Positions 8,370 to 17,204 are shown, counted from the first letter of the stretch. The stretch: 64,000 nucleotides of DNA from Gemmatimonadota bacterium (GCA_016714015.1 JADJNZ010000001.1:1302001-1366000); one strand, 5' to 3'. Translations and numbers: made by a program. Notes: a model not told the origin generated them from the letters alone.

Positions 8370-8390
8370 TGTTGAGAATGCTTATCAACA
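8370..8390 (-). promoter_or_regulatory. Operator-like inverted repeat upstream of the desaturase
   Basis: TGTTGA (8370-8375) and TCAACA (8385-8390) form perfect arms separated by nine bases in an AT-rich patch. On the minus strand it lies 19-39 bases before the GTG start, where a promoter would be. TetR- or FadR-type repressors of desaturase genes bind comparable sites; the regulator is not in this window as far as I can tell. Confidence 0.5.
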
Positions 8391-8402
8391 CAATCTAACG
8401 CA

Positions 8403-9383
8403 TCAGGTTGCGGTCTCATACCAATGCATCACGCGGCCTTCCATGTGATACACCGGCGCCCACGGAGGCCCGGCGACCCACCCGACGTGTCCCCCCGATG
8501 CGGTAAAATCGATGCGCAACATCGGGTTCCGTGATGCCGTCTCCCGCACTCGATCGAGGACGACCGGGGGGAGGAATGGGTCATCGACGGCCGAGTACAG
8601 TAGTGTCGGCACCGCGACGTCCGGCAGGAATCCGATCGAACTCGAGCGTAGATAGTAGTCGTCCGCACCGCGGAACCCGTGCACGGGACCGGTGAAGACT
8701 TCGTCGAACTCCCAGAAGGACCGCGCGGTCAGGAGCCGCACGCGGTCCACGGGCAGGTCCCGATGCCGCTCCAAGGCGGCGAGCGCCTTGGCGCGCAGGG
8801 ACCGGATGAAGTGCCTGACATAGATGCGGGACAGGCCTTGCTCGAGGTAGCGGCTTCCGGCCGCGAGGTCGAACGGCGTCGAGACCGCGGCGGCGCGCAC
8901 GATCTCGCGCGGCGCACGGGTTCCCAGCTCGCCGAGCCACTTCAGGAGGACGTTCGCGCCGAGCGAGACTCCGAAGAGATGGATGGGGCGGCCCGGCCGT
9001 TCCGCGGCGATCCGCCGGATGACGAACTCGGCATCCGTGGTCTCACCCGAGTGGTAGAGCCGAGGCGAGTCCGGGATGCGACCGTCGCAGGTCCTGAAGA
9101 TGAGCATCGCCGCACCCCAACCACGCGCACGCGCCAGATGCATGAGACCCTGGGCGTACTTGGAGCGCACGGTTCCCTCGAGTCCGTGGAGCAGGACGAT
9201 GATCGGCGCGTCCGGCGTCGCGGGATCGAGGCGCGCGACCGAGACGCGATCGCCATCCGGGGTCGGCCACGACTCGATCCGGTCGTGCGCCTCCGGCAGA
9301 CGCCGGGCGAGCTTTCCCCAGATGGTCGGCAGGTGGGGCCCCGGCAGCCACCAGGCGGGCCGGAACGGCGGGTGATTCGACAG
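8403..9383 (-). CDS. YheT-like alpha/beta hydrolase
   Basis: The protein matches COG0429/AB-hydrolase YheT: an N-terminal WLPGPHLPTIWGKL segment, oxyanion loop VLLHGLEGTVRSKYAQGL, substrate-region FRTCDGR, nucleophile elbow GVSLGAN with Ser, acidic member in SAVDDPFLPP, and His in SGGHVGWV. Members are uncharacterised or ester/lipid hydrolases. The start is uncertain: no ATG, GTG or TTG lies between the domain and the divergent gene at 9471. I set it at CTG 9383, six codons after the first non-overlapping position and two residues before NHPPFRPAWW. The open frame runs on to a TTG at 9602, but that would overlap the divergent ArsC-like gene. Length 326 residues is normal for the family. Confidence 0.78.
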   Translation of the reverse strand: MSNHPPFRPAWWLPGPHLPTIWGKLARRLPEAHDRIESWPTPDGDRVSVARLDPATPDAPIIVLLHGLEGTVRSKYAQGLMHLARARGWGAAMLIFRTCDGRIPDSPRLYHSGETTDAEFVIRRIAAERPGRPIHLFGVSLGANVLLKWLGELGTRAPREIVRAAAVSTPFDLAAGSRYLEQGLSRIYVRHFIRSLRAKALAALERHRDLPVDRVRLLTARSFWEFDEVFTGPVHGFRGADDYYLRSSSIGFLPDVAVPTLLYSAVDDPFLPPVVLDRVRETASRNPMLRIDFTASGGHVGWVAGPPWAPVYHMEGRVMHWYETAT

Positions 9384-9470
9384 GGACGACTCGGTAGATT
9401 GTGTGATGGATGCCCGGGGCCATCGTGCCCTGCCCCGGGAACGAACCGTGCAATATCGGGGGACGACCGG

Positions 9471-9830
9471 GTGGAAGTGCAGGTGTTCGGGACCCAGAAG
9501 AGCCAGGACACCCGACGAAGCCTTCGCTTCTGGAGCGAGCGTCGGGTGCGGGTGCACTTCGTGGATCTCAAGGAACGCGCGGCGAGCAAGGGTGAGCTGC
9601 AACGCTTCGTGCAGAAGTTCGGACTGACGCCACTCATCGACAAGACCTCGCGGCGGTACCAGGACCTGGGGCTCGGCGCCTCTCGACTCTCCGATGATCG
9701 TTGGCTCACGCTCCTCACCGAGGAACCGCTCCTGCTCACCACGCCCCTGACCCGATTCGGCAGCAAGCTCACGCTCGGCGTGAACGAGGCCGAGTGGACC
9801 GCGTGGATCGACGCGGAGCGCACCAAGTGA
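9471..9830 (+). CDS. ArsC/Spx-fold protein lacking the catalytic cysteine
   Basis: From GTG 9471 (GGGGGA eight bases upstream) the 119-residue protein follows the ArsC/Spx/MgsR thioredoxin-like fold: VQVFGTQKSQDTRRSLRFW aligns with the usual YGIKNCDTCRKAL start, IDKTSRRYQDLGL with the middle LINRRGTTYRKL-like segment, and PLLTTPLTRFGSKLTLGVNE with the end. The CX5R or CXXC motif is replaced by KSQDTRR, and the protein contains no cysteine at all. It therefore cannot work as an arsenate reductase or thiol switch. A binding or structural role is possible; Spx-like RNA-polymerase contact is conceivable but not shown. Its stop overlaps the GTG of the TerC gene by four bases. Confidence 0.8.
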   Translation: MEVQVFGTQKSQDTRRSLRFWSERRVRVHFVDLKERAASKGELQRFVQKFGLTPLIDKTSRRYQDLGLGASRLSDDRWLTLLTEEPLLLTTPLTRFGSKLTLGVNEAEWTAWIDAERTK

Positions 9831-10819
9831 TCTGGGCCTGGAGCGGGTTCCTCGCGTTCATCGCCGTCGTGCTCGCGCTCGACCTCGGTGTGTTCAATCG
9901 GAAGTCCCACGCGCCGACCCTTCGCGAGGCGATGATCTTCACCACGGGGACCGTGGTGATGGCCGGGCTGTTCGCCGTGCTCGTGTACTATGCGTACGAG
10001 GCGCATTGGCTCGGCCTCGGCCAGGCGATCGATGCGGTGGACGGGCAGGTCAACGGTGGGCGCCTGGCTTCGGTGAAGTTCCTCACCGGCTACGTCGTCG
10101 AGCTCAGCCTTTCGATGGACAACGTCTTCGTCATCGCGCTGATCTTCGAGCACCTGAAGGTCCCGCTCATGTACCAGCATCGGGTGCTCTTCTGGGGAAT
10201 CCTCGGGGCGCTGGCGATGCGGGGCACGATGATCGGGGTCGGTGCGCAGCTCGTGGCGCGCTACCACTGGATCCTCCTCTTCTTCGGCGCCTTCCTCGTC
10301 TTCACCGGCGTGCGCATGCTCTTCCAGAGCACGCAGGAGCACGAGGAGGAGGTCGAGAGCTGGGTCACGCGATGGCTCCGGCGCCATTTCCCGGTGACCG
10401 ACCGCTTCCACGAGCAGCACTTCGTCGTCGAGTTGAACGGGAAGAGGTTCCTCACGCCGCTTGCGGTCGCTCTCGTGCTGGTGGAGACGACGGATCTCAT
10501 CTTCGCGGTGGACTCGATCCCCGCGATCTTCGCGATCACGGCGGACCCCTTCCTCGTGTTCACGTCGAATGTCTTCGCCATCCTGTGCCTGCGCTCGCTC
10601 TACTTCGGCCTGGCCGGCCTGATCCAGAAGTTCAAGTACCTGAAGGTCTCACTGGCCCTGGTGCTCGCCATCGTCGGCGTGAAGATGCTGACGGCCGAGT
10701 GGATCAAGCACTGGTTGGGTGATGCTTCCAACTTCTGGCTCCTCGGCGTGATCTTCACCGTGCTCATCGGCGGCGGGGTCGCGAGCTGGATCGCCGATCG
10801 CCGGCCGGGAGCGGCGTGA
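9827..10819 (+). CDS. TerC/Alx family integral membrane protein
   Basis: A 330-residue protein from GTG 9827, overlapping the previous stop (GTGA). It has about nine membrane helices and the TerC/Alx hallmark acidic residues within helices: LSLSMDNVFVIALIF and ETTDLIFAVDSIPAIFAIT. The Alx-type cytoplasmic loop with HFPVTDRFHEQHFVVELNG is present. TerC-family proteins are implicated in manganese export, loading of secreted metalloenzymes and pH or tellurite response. The next gene overlaps again by four bases, so ArsC-like, TerC and EEP genes form one coupled unit. Confidence 0.92.
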   Translation: MIWAWSGFLAFIAVVLALDLGVFNRKSHAPTLREAMIFTTGTVVMAGLFAVLVYYAYEAHWLGLGQAIDAVDGQVNGGRLASVKFLTGYVVELSLSMDNVFVIALIFEHLKVPLMYQHRVLFWGILGALAMRGTMIGVGAQLVARYHWILLFFGAFLVFTGVRMLFQSTQEHEEEVESWVTRWLRRHFPVTDRFHEQHFVVELNGKRFLTPLAVALVLVETTDLIFAVDSIPAIFAITADPFLVFTSNVFAILCLRSLYFGLAGLIQKFKYLKVSLALVLAIVGVKMLTAEWIKHWLGDASNFWLLGVIFTVLIGGGVASWIADRRPGAA

Positions 10820-11712
10820 AGCGCGCGCGCCCCGACGTGCGGACGCGCGCCGCTCGCCTGGGCCTCGTGCTGGTGGCGGTGTTGCTCGGCGCGTCCCCGG
10901 CGGCGGGTGCCGCGCAGGCGCCGGTGCGGGTGATGAGCTTCAACATCCGCTACGGCACGGCGAACGACGGGGTGCATGCCTGGCCGAATCGTCGGGCCGC
11001 CGTGCTCGCGACGATCGAGGATCACGCGCCCCACCTGCTGGGCGTGCAGGAGGCGCTACGCTTCCAGCTCGACGAACTGGGGCGCGGATTGGGGCGCTAC
11101 CGGGAGGTCGGCGTCGGTCGTGACGACGGCCGTCGGTCCGGCGAATACACTGCGATCCTGGTGGACACTTCGCGGTTCACGATCATCGATGAAGGGACGT
11201 TCTGGCTGTCCGATACCCCGGGAGTGCCGGGCTCGATGCATTGGGGGAACCGGATCACCCGGATCACGACTTGGGTGCGGGTGGTGGACCGAGCGACGGG
11301 GGACTCGGTGCGGGTCTACAACGCGCACTGGGACCACGAGTCGCAGCCGTCGCGTGAACGAAGCGCGAAGCTCCTCCTCGAGCGCCTGCAGGCGTCGCCG
11401 TCCACGACCGACGCCGTCCTCGTCCTGGGGGATTTCAACTCAGGGCCCTCGAACCCGGCCTTCGTGACACTCACGACGGATCCGGGCGTCCAACTGCGGG
11501 ATGTGCACCGCGAGCTGGCGACGTACGAGCAGTGGGGCGGGACCTTCAACGGCTTCAGAGGCGACCGGTCGGGAGAGAAGATCGACGCGATCCTGGCGAC
11601 CCCTGCGTGGCGCGTGGTGGACGCGGGAATCGACCGACGCCGCTGGGGATCGCTGTGGGCTTCGGATCATTTCGCCGTCTGGGGCGTGCTTCGCCTGCGA
11701 GGTGGACTTTAG
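10816..11712 (+). CDS. Exported endonuclease/exonuclease/phosphatase-family protein
   Basis: The 298-residue protein begins at GTG 10816 inside the TerC stop. A signal peptide (LGLVLVAVLLGASPAAGAAQA) is followed by a DNase I-like EEP domain: MSFNIRYGTANDG, metal-binding Glu in GVQEAL, NAHWDHESQPSRERSA with the catalytic His, LGDFNSGPSNPA with Asp and Asn, and the final SDHFAVWGVL His. This domain hydrolyses phosphodiesters in nucleic acids, phospholipids or sugar phosphates. The closest pattern I recall is the family of secreted metal-dependent hydrolases near 280 residues; the substrate cannot be told from sequence. Confidence 0.88.
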   Translation: MKRARPDVRTRAARLGLVLVAVLLGASPAAGAAQAPVRVMSFNIRYGTANDGVHAWPNRRAAVLATIEDHAPHLLGVQEALRFQLDELGRGLGRYREVGVGRDDGRRSGEYTAILVDTSRFTIIDEGTFWLSDTPGVPGSMHWGNRITRITTWVRVVDRATGDSVRVYNAHWDHESQPSRERSAKLLLERLQASPSTTDAVLVLGDFNSGPSNPAFVTLTTDPGVQLRDVHRELATYEQWGGTFNGFRGDRSGEKIDAILATPAWRVVDAGIDRRRWGSLWASDHFAVWGVLRLRGGL

Positions 11713-11744
11713 GACATGGATATCAACTGACTCGTAAGTACATC

Positions 11745-11773
11745 TTGCATAACCATTTATCAATTTCTAGAAT
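11745..11773 (+). promoter_or_regulatory. Sigma70-type promoter giving a leaderless mRNA
   Basis: TTGCAT at 11745-11750 and TAGAAT at 11768-11773 (five of six to TATAAT) are separated by 17 bases. The ATG of the next gene begins only five bases after the -10 box, so the transcript should start at or beside the start codon. The 66-base gap is markedly AT-rich compared with its surroundings. Confidence 0.65.
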
Positions 11774-11778
11774 ATGAA

Positions 11779-12297
11779 ATGCCAGCACAGAACAGAACGG
11801 GACCCTTCGACATTGCGCTCGCCCTCCGACTGACCGAACCCGCGGGGACTCTGGAAGGCCTCGCCACCGAACTCGGGGTCGTTCCAAGTCAGGTACACGC
11901 TGCGATCGGTCGTCTCAGCGTCGCGGGACTACTCCGCCCCGGCGCAAGGGGAACCAATGCCCGCGCGCTCCTGGAGTTCCTCACCCACGGCGTCCGCTTC
12001 GTGTTCCCCGCCCCTAAGGGTGTCCTCGTACGCGGCATCCCGACCGCGTACTCGGCCCCCCCGCTCTCGAGCGAGATCGACCCGGTCGACGTCGTCGTCT
12101 GGCCGGCTCCACTGCACCCCGCCGCCGTCCAGGGATTCAGTCTCGCGCCGCTCTACCGCGCGGCCCACGGACTCGTCGATCGCTCACCCGCGACCTACCG
12201 TCTGCTCGCGATCGCCGACGCACTCCGGCTCGAAGATCCCGGCGTCCGCGCTATCGCGCACGCCCGGCTGGCGCAGTTGCTCGGGGTACGCGGGTAG
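11779..12297 (+). CDS. Winged-helix DNA-binding protein
   Basis: A 172-residue protein. Residues about 10-60 look like a winged helix-turn-helix: DIALALRLTEPAGTLEGLA, ELGVVPSQVHAAIGRL as recognition helix, then VAGLLRPG as wing. The rest (GVRFVFPAPKGVLVRGIPTA onward) is a conserved-looking companion domain with PLYRAAHGLVDRSPATYRLL. I recall similar proteins standing next to nucleotidyltransferase-type toxin genes, but no such partner is here; the downstream gene is the convergent tag, with a 47-base overlap. The leaderless promoter and AT-rich start suggest autonomous, possibly autoregulated expression. Function as a transcriptional regulator is inference. Confidence 0.7.
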   Translation: MPAQNRTGPFDIALALRLTEPAGTLEGLATELGVVPSQVHAAIGRLSVAGLLRPGARGTNARALLEFLTHGVRFVFPAPKGVLVRGIPTAYSAPPLSSEIDPVDVVVWPAPLHPAAVQGFSLAPLYRAAHGLVDRSPATYRLLAIADALRLEDPGVRAIAHARLAQLLGVRG

Positions 12298-12910
12298 CCG
12301 CACGAAGGGAGTCGACCGCCGCGCGCCGCGCGCAGCCGTCGAGATGGTCGTTCACGAGCCCCATCGCCTGGAACAGCGCGTACATCGTAGTCGGTCCCAC
12401 GAATCGCCACCCCCGCACCTTCAAGGCCTTCGACATCGCGGCGGACGACTCCGTCGCCGCGGGGATCCGCGCGCGCACGACCCGCGCGGTCCGCTCCGAT
12501 GCCGGCGGTTCGAAACTCCAGATGAATCCCGCGAGCGAGCCGAACTCCGCACACAGCGCCTCGTACCGGCGTGCGTTCTCGATGACCGCGGTGATCTTGC
12601 CGCGATGCCGCACGATGCCCGCATCGTCGAGCAGGCGCGTGACATCCCGTGCGCCGAAGCGCGCGACCTTCGCGGGGTCGAATCCCGCGAACGCCGCTCG
12701 GAAGTGCTCGCGCTTCCGAAGGATGGTGAGCCAGCTGAGTCCCGCCTGGAACCCCTCGAGCGACATCTTCTCGAAGAGTCGGACCTCGTCAGTGACCGGC
12801 GAGCCCCACTCGGTATCGTGGTAGCGAACGTACAGCGGATCGGTGCCGCACCACCAGCAGCGCACCACGCCGTCCGCATGACGCACGAGTCCGTCGGCGA
12901 GCTGCGCCAT
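12251..12910 (-). CDS. tag: DNA-3-methyladenine glycosylase I
   Basis: The 219-residue protein has the Tag signatures: RCWWCGTDPLYVRYHDTEWG near the N-terminus with Cys and His zinc ligands, the helix-hairpin region EMSLEGFQAGLSWLTIL (written here KMSLEGFQAGLSWLTIL), and the late GWRFVGPTTMYALFQAMGLV and NDHLDGC segments carrying the second pair of ligands. Tag removes 3-methyladenine from alkylated DNA, starting base-excision repair. The ATG at 12910 shares its A with the TGA stop of the preceding gene, so translation is coupled. The C-terminus overlaps the convergent winged-helix gene. Confidence 0.95.
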   Translation of the reverse strand: MAQLADGLVRHADGVVRCWWCGTDPLYVRYHDTEWGSPVTDEVRLFEKMSLEGFQAGLSWLTILRKREHFRAAFAGFDPAKVARFGARDVTRLLDDAGIVRHRGKITAVIENARRYEALCAEFGSLAGFIWSFEPPASERTARVVRARIPAATESSAAMSKALKVRGWRFVGPTTMYALFQAMGLVNDHLDGCARRAAVDSLRAATRVPRATAPAGRAR

Positions 12911-13428
12911 CAGGTGAAGCCGCGCTGTGAGACGAACTCCGCCACCGCCGCCGGCTCCTCGATGACCTCCAGCCAGCCGGGTCGCAGGGCCAGTCGTACC
13001 ACCATCGCCGCGCCGTCGGTCGTGATCGCCATGGCATCGGTGAACTGGCACGAGGCGACCGCACCGTCCGGGATCGGAAAGCCGGGGATCGCACTGAACT
13101 GGATCGTATGGTCGGGTCCGAGGTCCGGTCGCGGCTCCAGCCAGGTCTCGCCCCGGAAGAGCGCGACGTCGTTCGCATCCGAAGTGAACGAGGAATCGCG
13201 CGCGGGCACATCGGCCGCGTCGGGGAGGAAGTCGGCGACGAGGCAGGAGACCTCGAACCCGGGCTCGATCACAGCGGCGTCCACATGGGCTCGCACCGTG
13301 CCCCCGTCGCGGAGCCGGACGTGGAACTCGCCCTCCGCGAGCATCCACCCGGCCCACCCGCGTCGGAGTCGGCGGAGCGCCTCGAGCGAATCGGTGTCGG
13401 CGATGAAGGAGTAGTCGCGGAGTGGCAC
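12910..13428 (-). CDS. Hypothetical protein coupled to tag
   Basis: From GTG 13428 (VPLRDYSFIADTDSLEALRR) this is a 172-residue soluble protein with no signal peptide or membrane helix and two Cys. It is rich in beta-strand-like segments (GEFHVRLRDGGTVRAHVDAAV, TIQFSAIPGFPIPDGAVASC). The stop overlaps the start of tag by one base (TGATG), so the two are co-translated. I do not recognise the family. A link to DNA repair rests only on gene order. Confidence 0.6.
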   Translation of the reverse strand: MPLRDYSFIADTDSLEALRRLRRGWAGWMLAEGEFHVRLRDGGTVRAHVDAAVIEPGFEVSCLVADFLPDAADVPARDSSFTSDANDVALFRGETWLEPRPDLGPDHTIQFSAIPGFPIPDGAVASCQFTDAMAITTDGAAMVVRLALRPGWLEVIEEPAAVAEFVSQRGFT

Positions 13429-13457
13429 GGCGGAACGATATCCCGTCGGGCGCGCGA

Positions 13458-14930
13458 CTAGAAGACGGCGAGGACGACGCCCACGACGACCAGGATGCCG
13501 ACGACGTCGAGCGCGAGCCCGGCACGCGCCATGTCCCGCACCGAGAGTTCGCCGCTCCCGAAGACGATGGCGTTGGGCGGCGTCGCCATGGGCAGGGCGT
13601 AGCCGACCGACGCCGACAGTCCGACGACGAGCATCACCATCAGCGGCGGTTGGCCGAGTGCCTGCGCCAGCGAGACGGCGATCGGCATCCCCATCGATGC
13701 CGTGGCCGCGTTGGAGGCGAGTTCCGAGACGATCACCGTCGCGGTCGCCACGCCGATGAGCACGAGCGGGAGCGGCAGTCCTTGCAGGCCGGACATCCAG
13801 ACCCCGATGCGCGCGGCCAGGCCGCTCGACTCCATGCCCGCCGCGAGCGAGAGGCCACCGCCGAACAGGAGCAGCACGTCCCATGGGATCTCGCGCGCTT
13901 CCTTCCATGTGAGGAGCGGACGTTCGCCGCGGTCCCGCGTCCGTCCGGGGATCAGGAAGAGCGTGATGCCGCCGATGACCGCGATGCCGGCATCCGTGAG
14001 GCTCGGCATGAGCGCGGTGAGCCCGACGATGTGCAGCGATCCGATCTCCTTCGGCTCGCGGAAGAACCAGGCCAGCGCCATCGCGGCGAAGACGAACATG
14101 ACGCGACGCTCACCGCCCTCGAGCCGACCAAGGTCGGTCCGCCGCTTCGCGAGCATCGCGAGGCCGTCCGCGCCGAGCTCGACGCGCTCACGGTGGAAGA
14201 CGAAGACGAGCAGGATCCAGCAGGCGGGGAGAAGGATCATGGTGATCGGCAGCCCGTAGCGCAGGAACGTGAAGAAGTCGAGGTTGATCCCCGCGAGGTC
14301 CTTCGCTGCGCCAGCGAGGATGAGGTTCGGGGGCGTCCCGAGCAACGTCCCCATGCCGCCGATGCTCGCGGCGAAGGCGACGCCGAGGAGCAGCGCGACG
14401 CGCTGGCTGCGCGCGGCCTCCCCATCGCCGAAGAGCGCGCCGATCGCCATCGCGATGGGATACATCATGGCCGCCGTCGCGGTGTTGGAGATCCACATCG
14501 ACACGAACGCGGTCGCGAGCATCACGCCCAGCACGAGTCGCCTCGAGCTCGTCCCGACGCGCCCGATGACGCCGAGGGCGATGCGATGATGGGCATGCCA
14601 GTGCTCGAGCGCGGCCGCGAGCAGGAAGCCGCCGAGGTACAGGAACACCACCTCGTTGGCGAAGCTCGACGCCGCCTCCTTGGTGGTCGCCACGCCAAGC
14701 GCCGGGAAGAGCGCGATCGGCAACAGCGCCGTAACGGCGAGCGGGAGGCACTCGGAGATCCACCACGTCGCCATCCAGACGCCGACGCCGAGGACCGAGG
14801 CCGCGGGTCCCGAGAGCCCGCCGGGCTCAAGGGCGCGTACCACGAGTCCGAGGAGCGGTCCCGCGAGGAGCGCGACCAGGCTGGCCGGCGAGAAGGCGCG
14901 GACGGCAGGAGCGGGCGAGGGGATTTCCAT
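13458..14930 (-). CDS. DASS/SLC13 family sodium:anion symporter
   Basis: A 490-residue transporter with about 12 membrane segments. The two sodium/substrate motifs of the divalent-anion:sodium symporter family are visible: SNTATAAMMYPIA near residue 150 and SNAATASMGMPIAVSL near 410, each on a re-entrant hairpin, plus TPPNAIVFGSGEL near the end. Members carry dicarboxylates, citrate or sulfate into the cell with sodium. Substrate cannot be assigned; SNT twice favours dicarboxylates over sulfate by family knowledge. Start ATG at 14930 precedes the first helix (SLVALLAGPLLGLVV). The gene stands alone. Confidence 0.92.
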   Translation of the reverse strand: MEIPSPAPAVRAFSPASLVALLAGPLLGLVVRALEPGGLSGPAASVLGVGVWMATWWISECLPLAVTALLPIALFPALGVATTKEAASSFANEVVFLYLGGFLLAAALEHWHAHHRIALGVIGRVGTSSRRLVLGVMLATAFVSMWISNTATAAMMYPIAMAIGALFGDGEAARSQRVALLLGVAFAASIGGMGTLLGTPPNLILAGAAKDLAGINLDFFTFLRYGLPITMILLPACWILLVFVFHRERVELGADGLAMLAKRRTDLGRLEGGERRVMFVFAAMALAWFFREPKEIGSLHIVGLTALMPSLTDAGIAVIGGITLFLIPGRTRDRGERPLLTWKEAREIPWDVLLLFGGGLSLAAGMESSGLAARIGVWMSGLQGLPLPLVLIGVATATVIVSELASNAATASMGMPIAVSLAQALGQPPLMVMLVVGLSASVGYALPMATPPNAIVFGSGELSVRDMARAGLALDVVGILVVVGVVLAVF

Positions 14931-15038
14931 CGGGCCAAAGGTCGTCCAGCCGATGCCTTTCGAGCAAGCGGCGGTGTAGAATCTCTCGCGCAGGGCGGCG
15001 CGTACCTCCTCCAGCGCTCAATCCCACCATATTCGGAC

Positions 15039-17204
15039 GTGTTCGCGCTCCCCCTCCTCCTTCTCGCGTTCGCGTTGCCCGCGGATACCGTCCCGCGGAC
15101 GGACTCGCTGACGTACGCCTCTCCTGCGCTTCGCACCCTCGTCGCGGCGGCGGCGGAGATCAATCGGCGCGTTCCCGATTCCCTCGGGGGCTATCGGGCG
15201 CACCTCGAGAGCGAGATCTCGATCGGCAACCGGCGCGCCGAGCGGATGGAGATGGCCGTCTCGCTGGAGCAGGTGGCGAGCATCCTCACCTGGGATCGCA
15301 CCGGGGCGTATCAGCAGGAGGTGAATGGCTACCGGACGCAGGCGATTGGGACGACCTTCTCGAGTCTGGGGCTCTTCCGGAGCGGATGGGCGATCCCCTC
15401 ATTGTACGGGAACCGGATCGCACTGCTCTTCGGGCGCGACACGAGCGAATCGGCACGACGCCGGGATCGCCGGCGCGGTGGCGACCCGCTCTACGCCATC
15501 CATCCGCTCGCGACCGATCGCGAGCGATACTATCGCTTCTCCGGTGGCGATACCGTGGTCATCATGCGGGCCAACGGGCGCGAGATCCCGATCGTCCGCG
15601 TGGTGGTCGCCCTCCGCCCGGACGTGCCGGCCAAGAGCGTGGTGTTCCTCGGAGAGATCGATCTCGATGCCTCGCGCAATCACATCGTGCGGCTGCGCGG
15701 GTACTTCGCCGTGGTCGGCGGCCCCAAGCCCAAGTTCGACCTGCTGCGAGAGGCGGGACTCCAGGGTGTGGCCTACGTGGAGGCGGAGAACGCCGAGGTC
15801 GAGGGGCAGTTCTGGTTGCCGCTGCGTCAGCGATTCGAAGCCCATGCGACCTCGAACACCGTCGGGGATGGGCGCGCGGTCTTCCGCATCCTCACGCGCT
15901 TCGTCGATCGCGAACTCACGCCGGTGCCCGCGGACGTGATGGTCGGCTCGGCGGAGGACACGCTCCGCATCCAGCCGTTCCGCCTCGCCGTCGCGGCGAA
16001 CGACACGCTGCGCGCGTTCAGCCAGTGGACGACGGAGCTCGGCGAGATGACCGCGGAGGTGAGCGCGGAGGACTTCAACGACGTCGCGCCGGATCGCTGG
16101 CGTGCCACCGGACCGCCGCGCTTCTCGATCGAGACCGAGCGCCTCGGCGACGTGATCCGCGCGGATCGCGTCCAGGGGATCTTCACGGGCATCGGTGCCG
16201 TGATGCGGTTCCGCGATGCGGCGCCGGGCCTCACGTTGCGCGGCGCCGCGGGATGGGCCTGGAGCGAAGGCACGGCCCGCGGACGCGTGGTGGTGGAGCA
16301 CCGCAAGGACCGATCACTCGTTGCGCTTCGCCTGCAGCGCTCGCTCGATCTCACGAACGACTTCCGGAATCCGTTCGATTCGGGCTCGACGCTCGGGGCG
16401 ATCCTCGGGCGCGACAACTATGATTACGTCGATCGATGGACCGCCGGCGCGCAGTGGCTGCGGTTCCTCGGCAGTCAGAGCCGGAGCCAGTTGCGTCTGG
16501 AACTCGGCGTGGCGGAGGATCGGGATGCCGTGATGCAGGTCGTGCGTAGCCCGCTCGGCGTGGGGGAGGACTTCCGCCCGAACCGGGCGATTGTCCCCGG
16601 TCGCTACACGCGCAGTGCGCTGACCTGGGACTATCGTCCCGACGTCGCGCTCGAGTTCCTGCGGGCGGGCAACGGGATGCGCTTCCATTTTGAGCGCGGC
16701 GACGGTCCCCTCGCCTATCAGCGCGCCGAGTTGCGTCTCACGACGCGCGCGAATCGCGGTCCGTTCTCGCTCGGCGCGCGACTCGATCTCGGCGTGACCG
16801 ATCCGCACGCGCCACCACAGCAGCTCTTCGAGATCGGTCGCAATCAGAACCTCCCGGGCTACGACTACAAGCAGTTCGCCGGCGACCAAGCCGCCGTGGC
16901 ACGCCTCGGTGCGCTCTGGCGCCTGCCGCTCTTCGGCGCACCGATCCAGGTGACGCAACGCCTCTGGCTCCCGCCCGCGGCTCCGGCGATCGGCCTCGGG
17001 GTGCAGTCGGGATGGGCGCGGGCGTCGACGCCCGACGCCCTCGCCACCGTCACCGCCCTCGGATCCACGCCGACCGGTCATCCACGCACGACCGTGAGCG
17101 CGGCACTCCGGTTCTTCGGGGGGTCGCTGGGCCTCGTGCTCGCGCAGCCGGTCGACCGTCCTGGGCCGTTGCGCTTCTTCGTCGAGTTCGGTCAACGCTG
17201 GTGA
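15039..17204 (+). CDS. Outer-membrane beta-barrel protein, surface-antigen/Omp85-like
   Basis: From GTG 15039 the 721-residue protein starts with a short signal sequence (VFALPLLLLAFALPA), then a soluble N-terminal part of about 330 residues rich in beta strands, then a C-terminal half of alternating amphipathic strands ending in an aromatic residue (FFVEFGQRW), as in outer-membrane barrels. The motif NQNLPGYDYKQFAGDQA resembles the LRGY-type loop of Omp85/TamA barrels. CATATT five bases before GTG and no ribosome-binding site suggest a leaderless start. It lies 108 bases from the divergent DASS gene. Function is inferred; it could insert or export lipids or proteins. Its stop overlaps the next GTG. 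Confidence 0.75.
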   Translation: MFALPLLLLAFALPADTVPRTDSLTYASPALRTLVAAAAEINRRVPDSLGGYRAHLESEISIGNRRAERMEMAVSLEQVASILTWDRTGAYQQEVNGYRTQAIGTTFSSLGLFRSGWAIPSLYGNRIALLFGRDTSESARRRDRRRGGDPLYAIHPLATDRERYYRFSGGDTVVIMRANGREIPIVRVVVALRPDVPAKSVVFLGEIDLDASRNHIVRLRGYFAVVGGPKPKFDLLREAGLQGVAYVEAENAEVEGQFWLPLRQRFEAHATSNTVGDGRAVFRILTRFVDRELTPVPADVMVGSAEDTLRIQPFRLAVAANDTLRAFSQWTTELGEMTAEVSAEDFNDVAPDRWRATGPPRFSIETERLGDVIRADRVQGIFTGIGAVMRFRDAAPGLTLRGAAGWAWSEGTARGRVVVEHRKDRSLVALRLQRSLDLTNDFRNPFDSGSTLGAILGRDNYDYVDRWTAGAQWLRFLGSQSRSQLRLELGVAEDRDAVMQVVRSPLGVGEDFRPNRAIVPGRYTRSALTWDYRPDVALEFLRAGNGMRFHFERGDGPLAYQRAELRLTTRANRGPFSLGARLDLGVTDPHAPPQQLFEIGRNQNLPGYDYKQFAGDQAAVARLGALWRLPLFGAPIQVTQRLWLPPAAPAIGLGVQSGWARASTPDALATVTALGSTPTGHPRTTVSAALRFFGGSLGLVLAQPVDRPGPLRFFVEFGQRW

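Noticed and set aside
9827..11712. Tellurite or arsenic resistance island (ArsC-like, TerC)
   Set aside because: The ArsC-like protein lacks Cys, TerC family members are general, and no other resistance gene is present.
13422..15038. Very long plus-strand open frame running into the outer-membrane protein
   Set aside because: It is antisense to the DASS transporter; its translation is Arg/Glu/Asp-rich shadow sequence. Only the part from GTG 15039 is coding.
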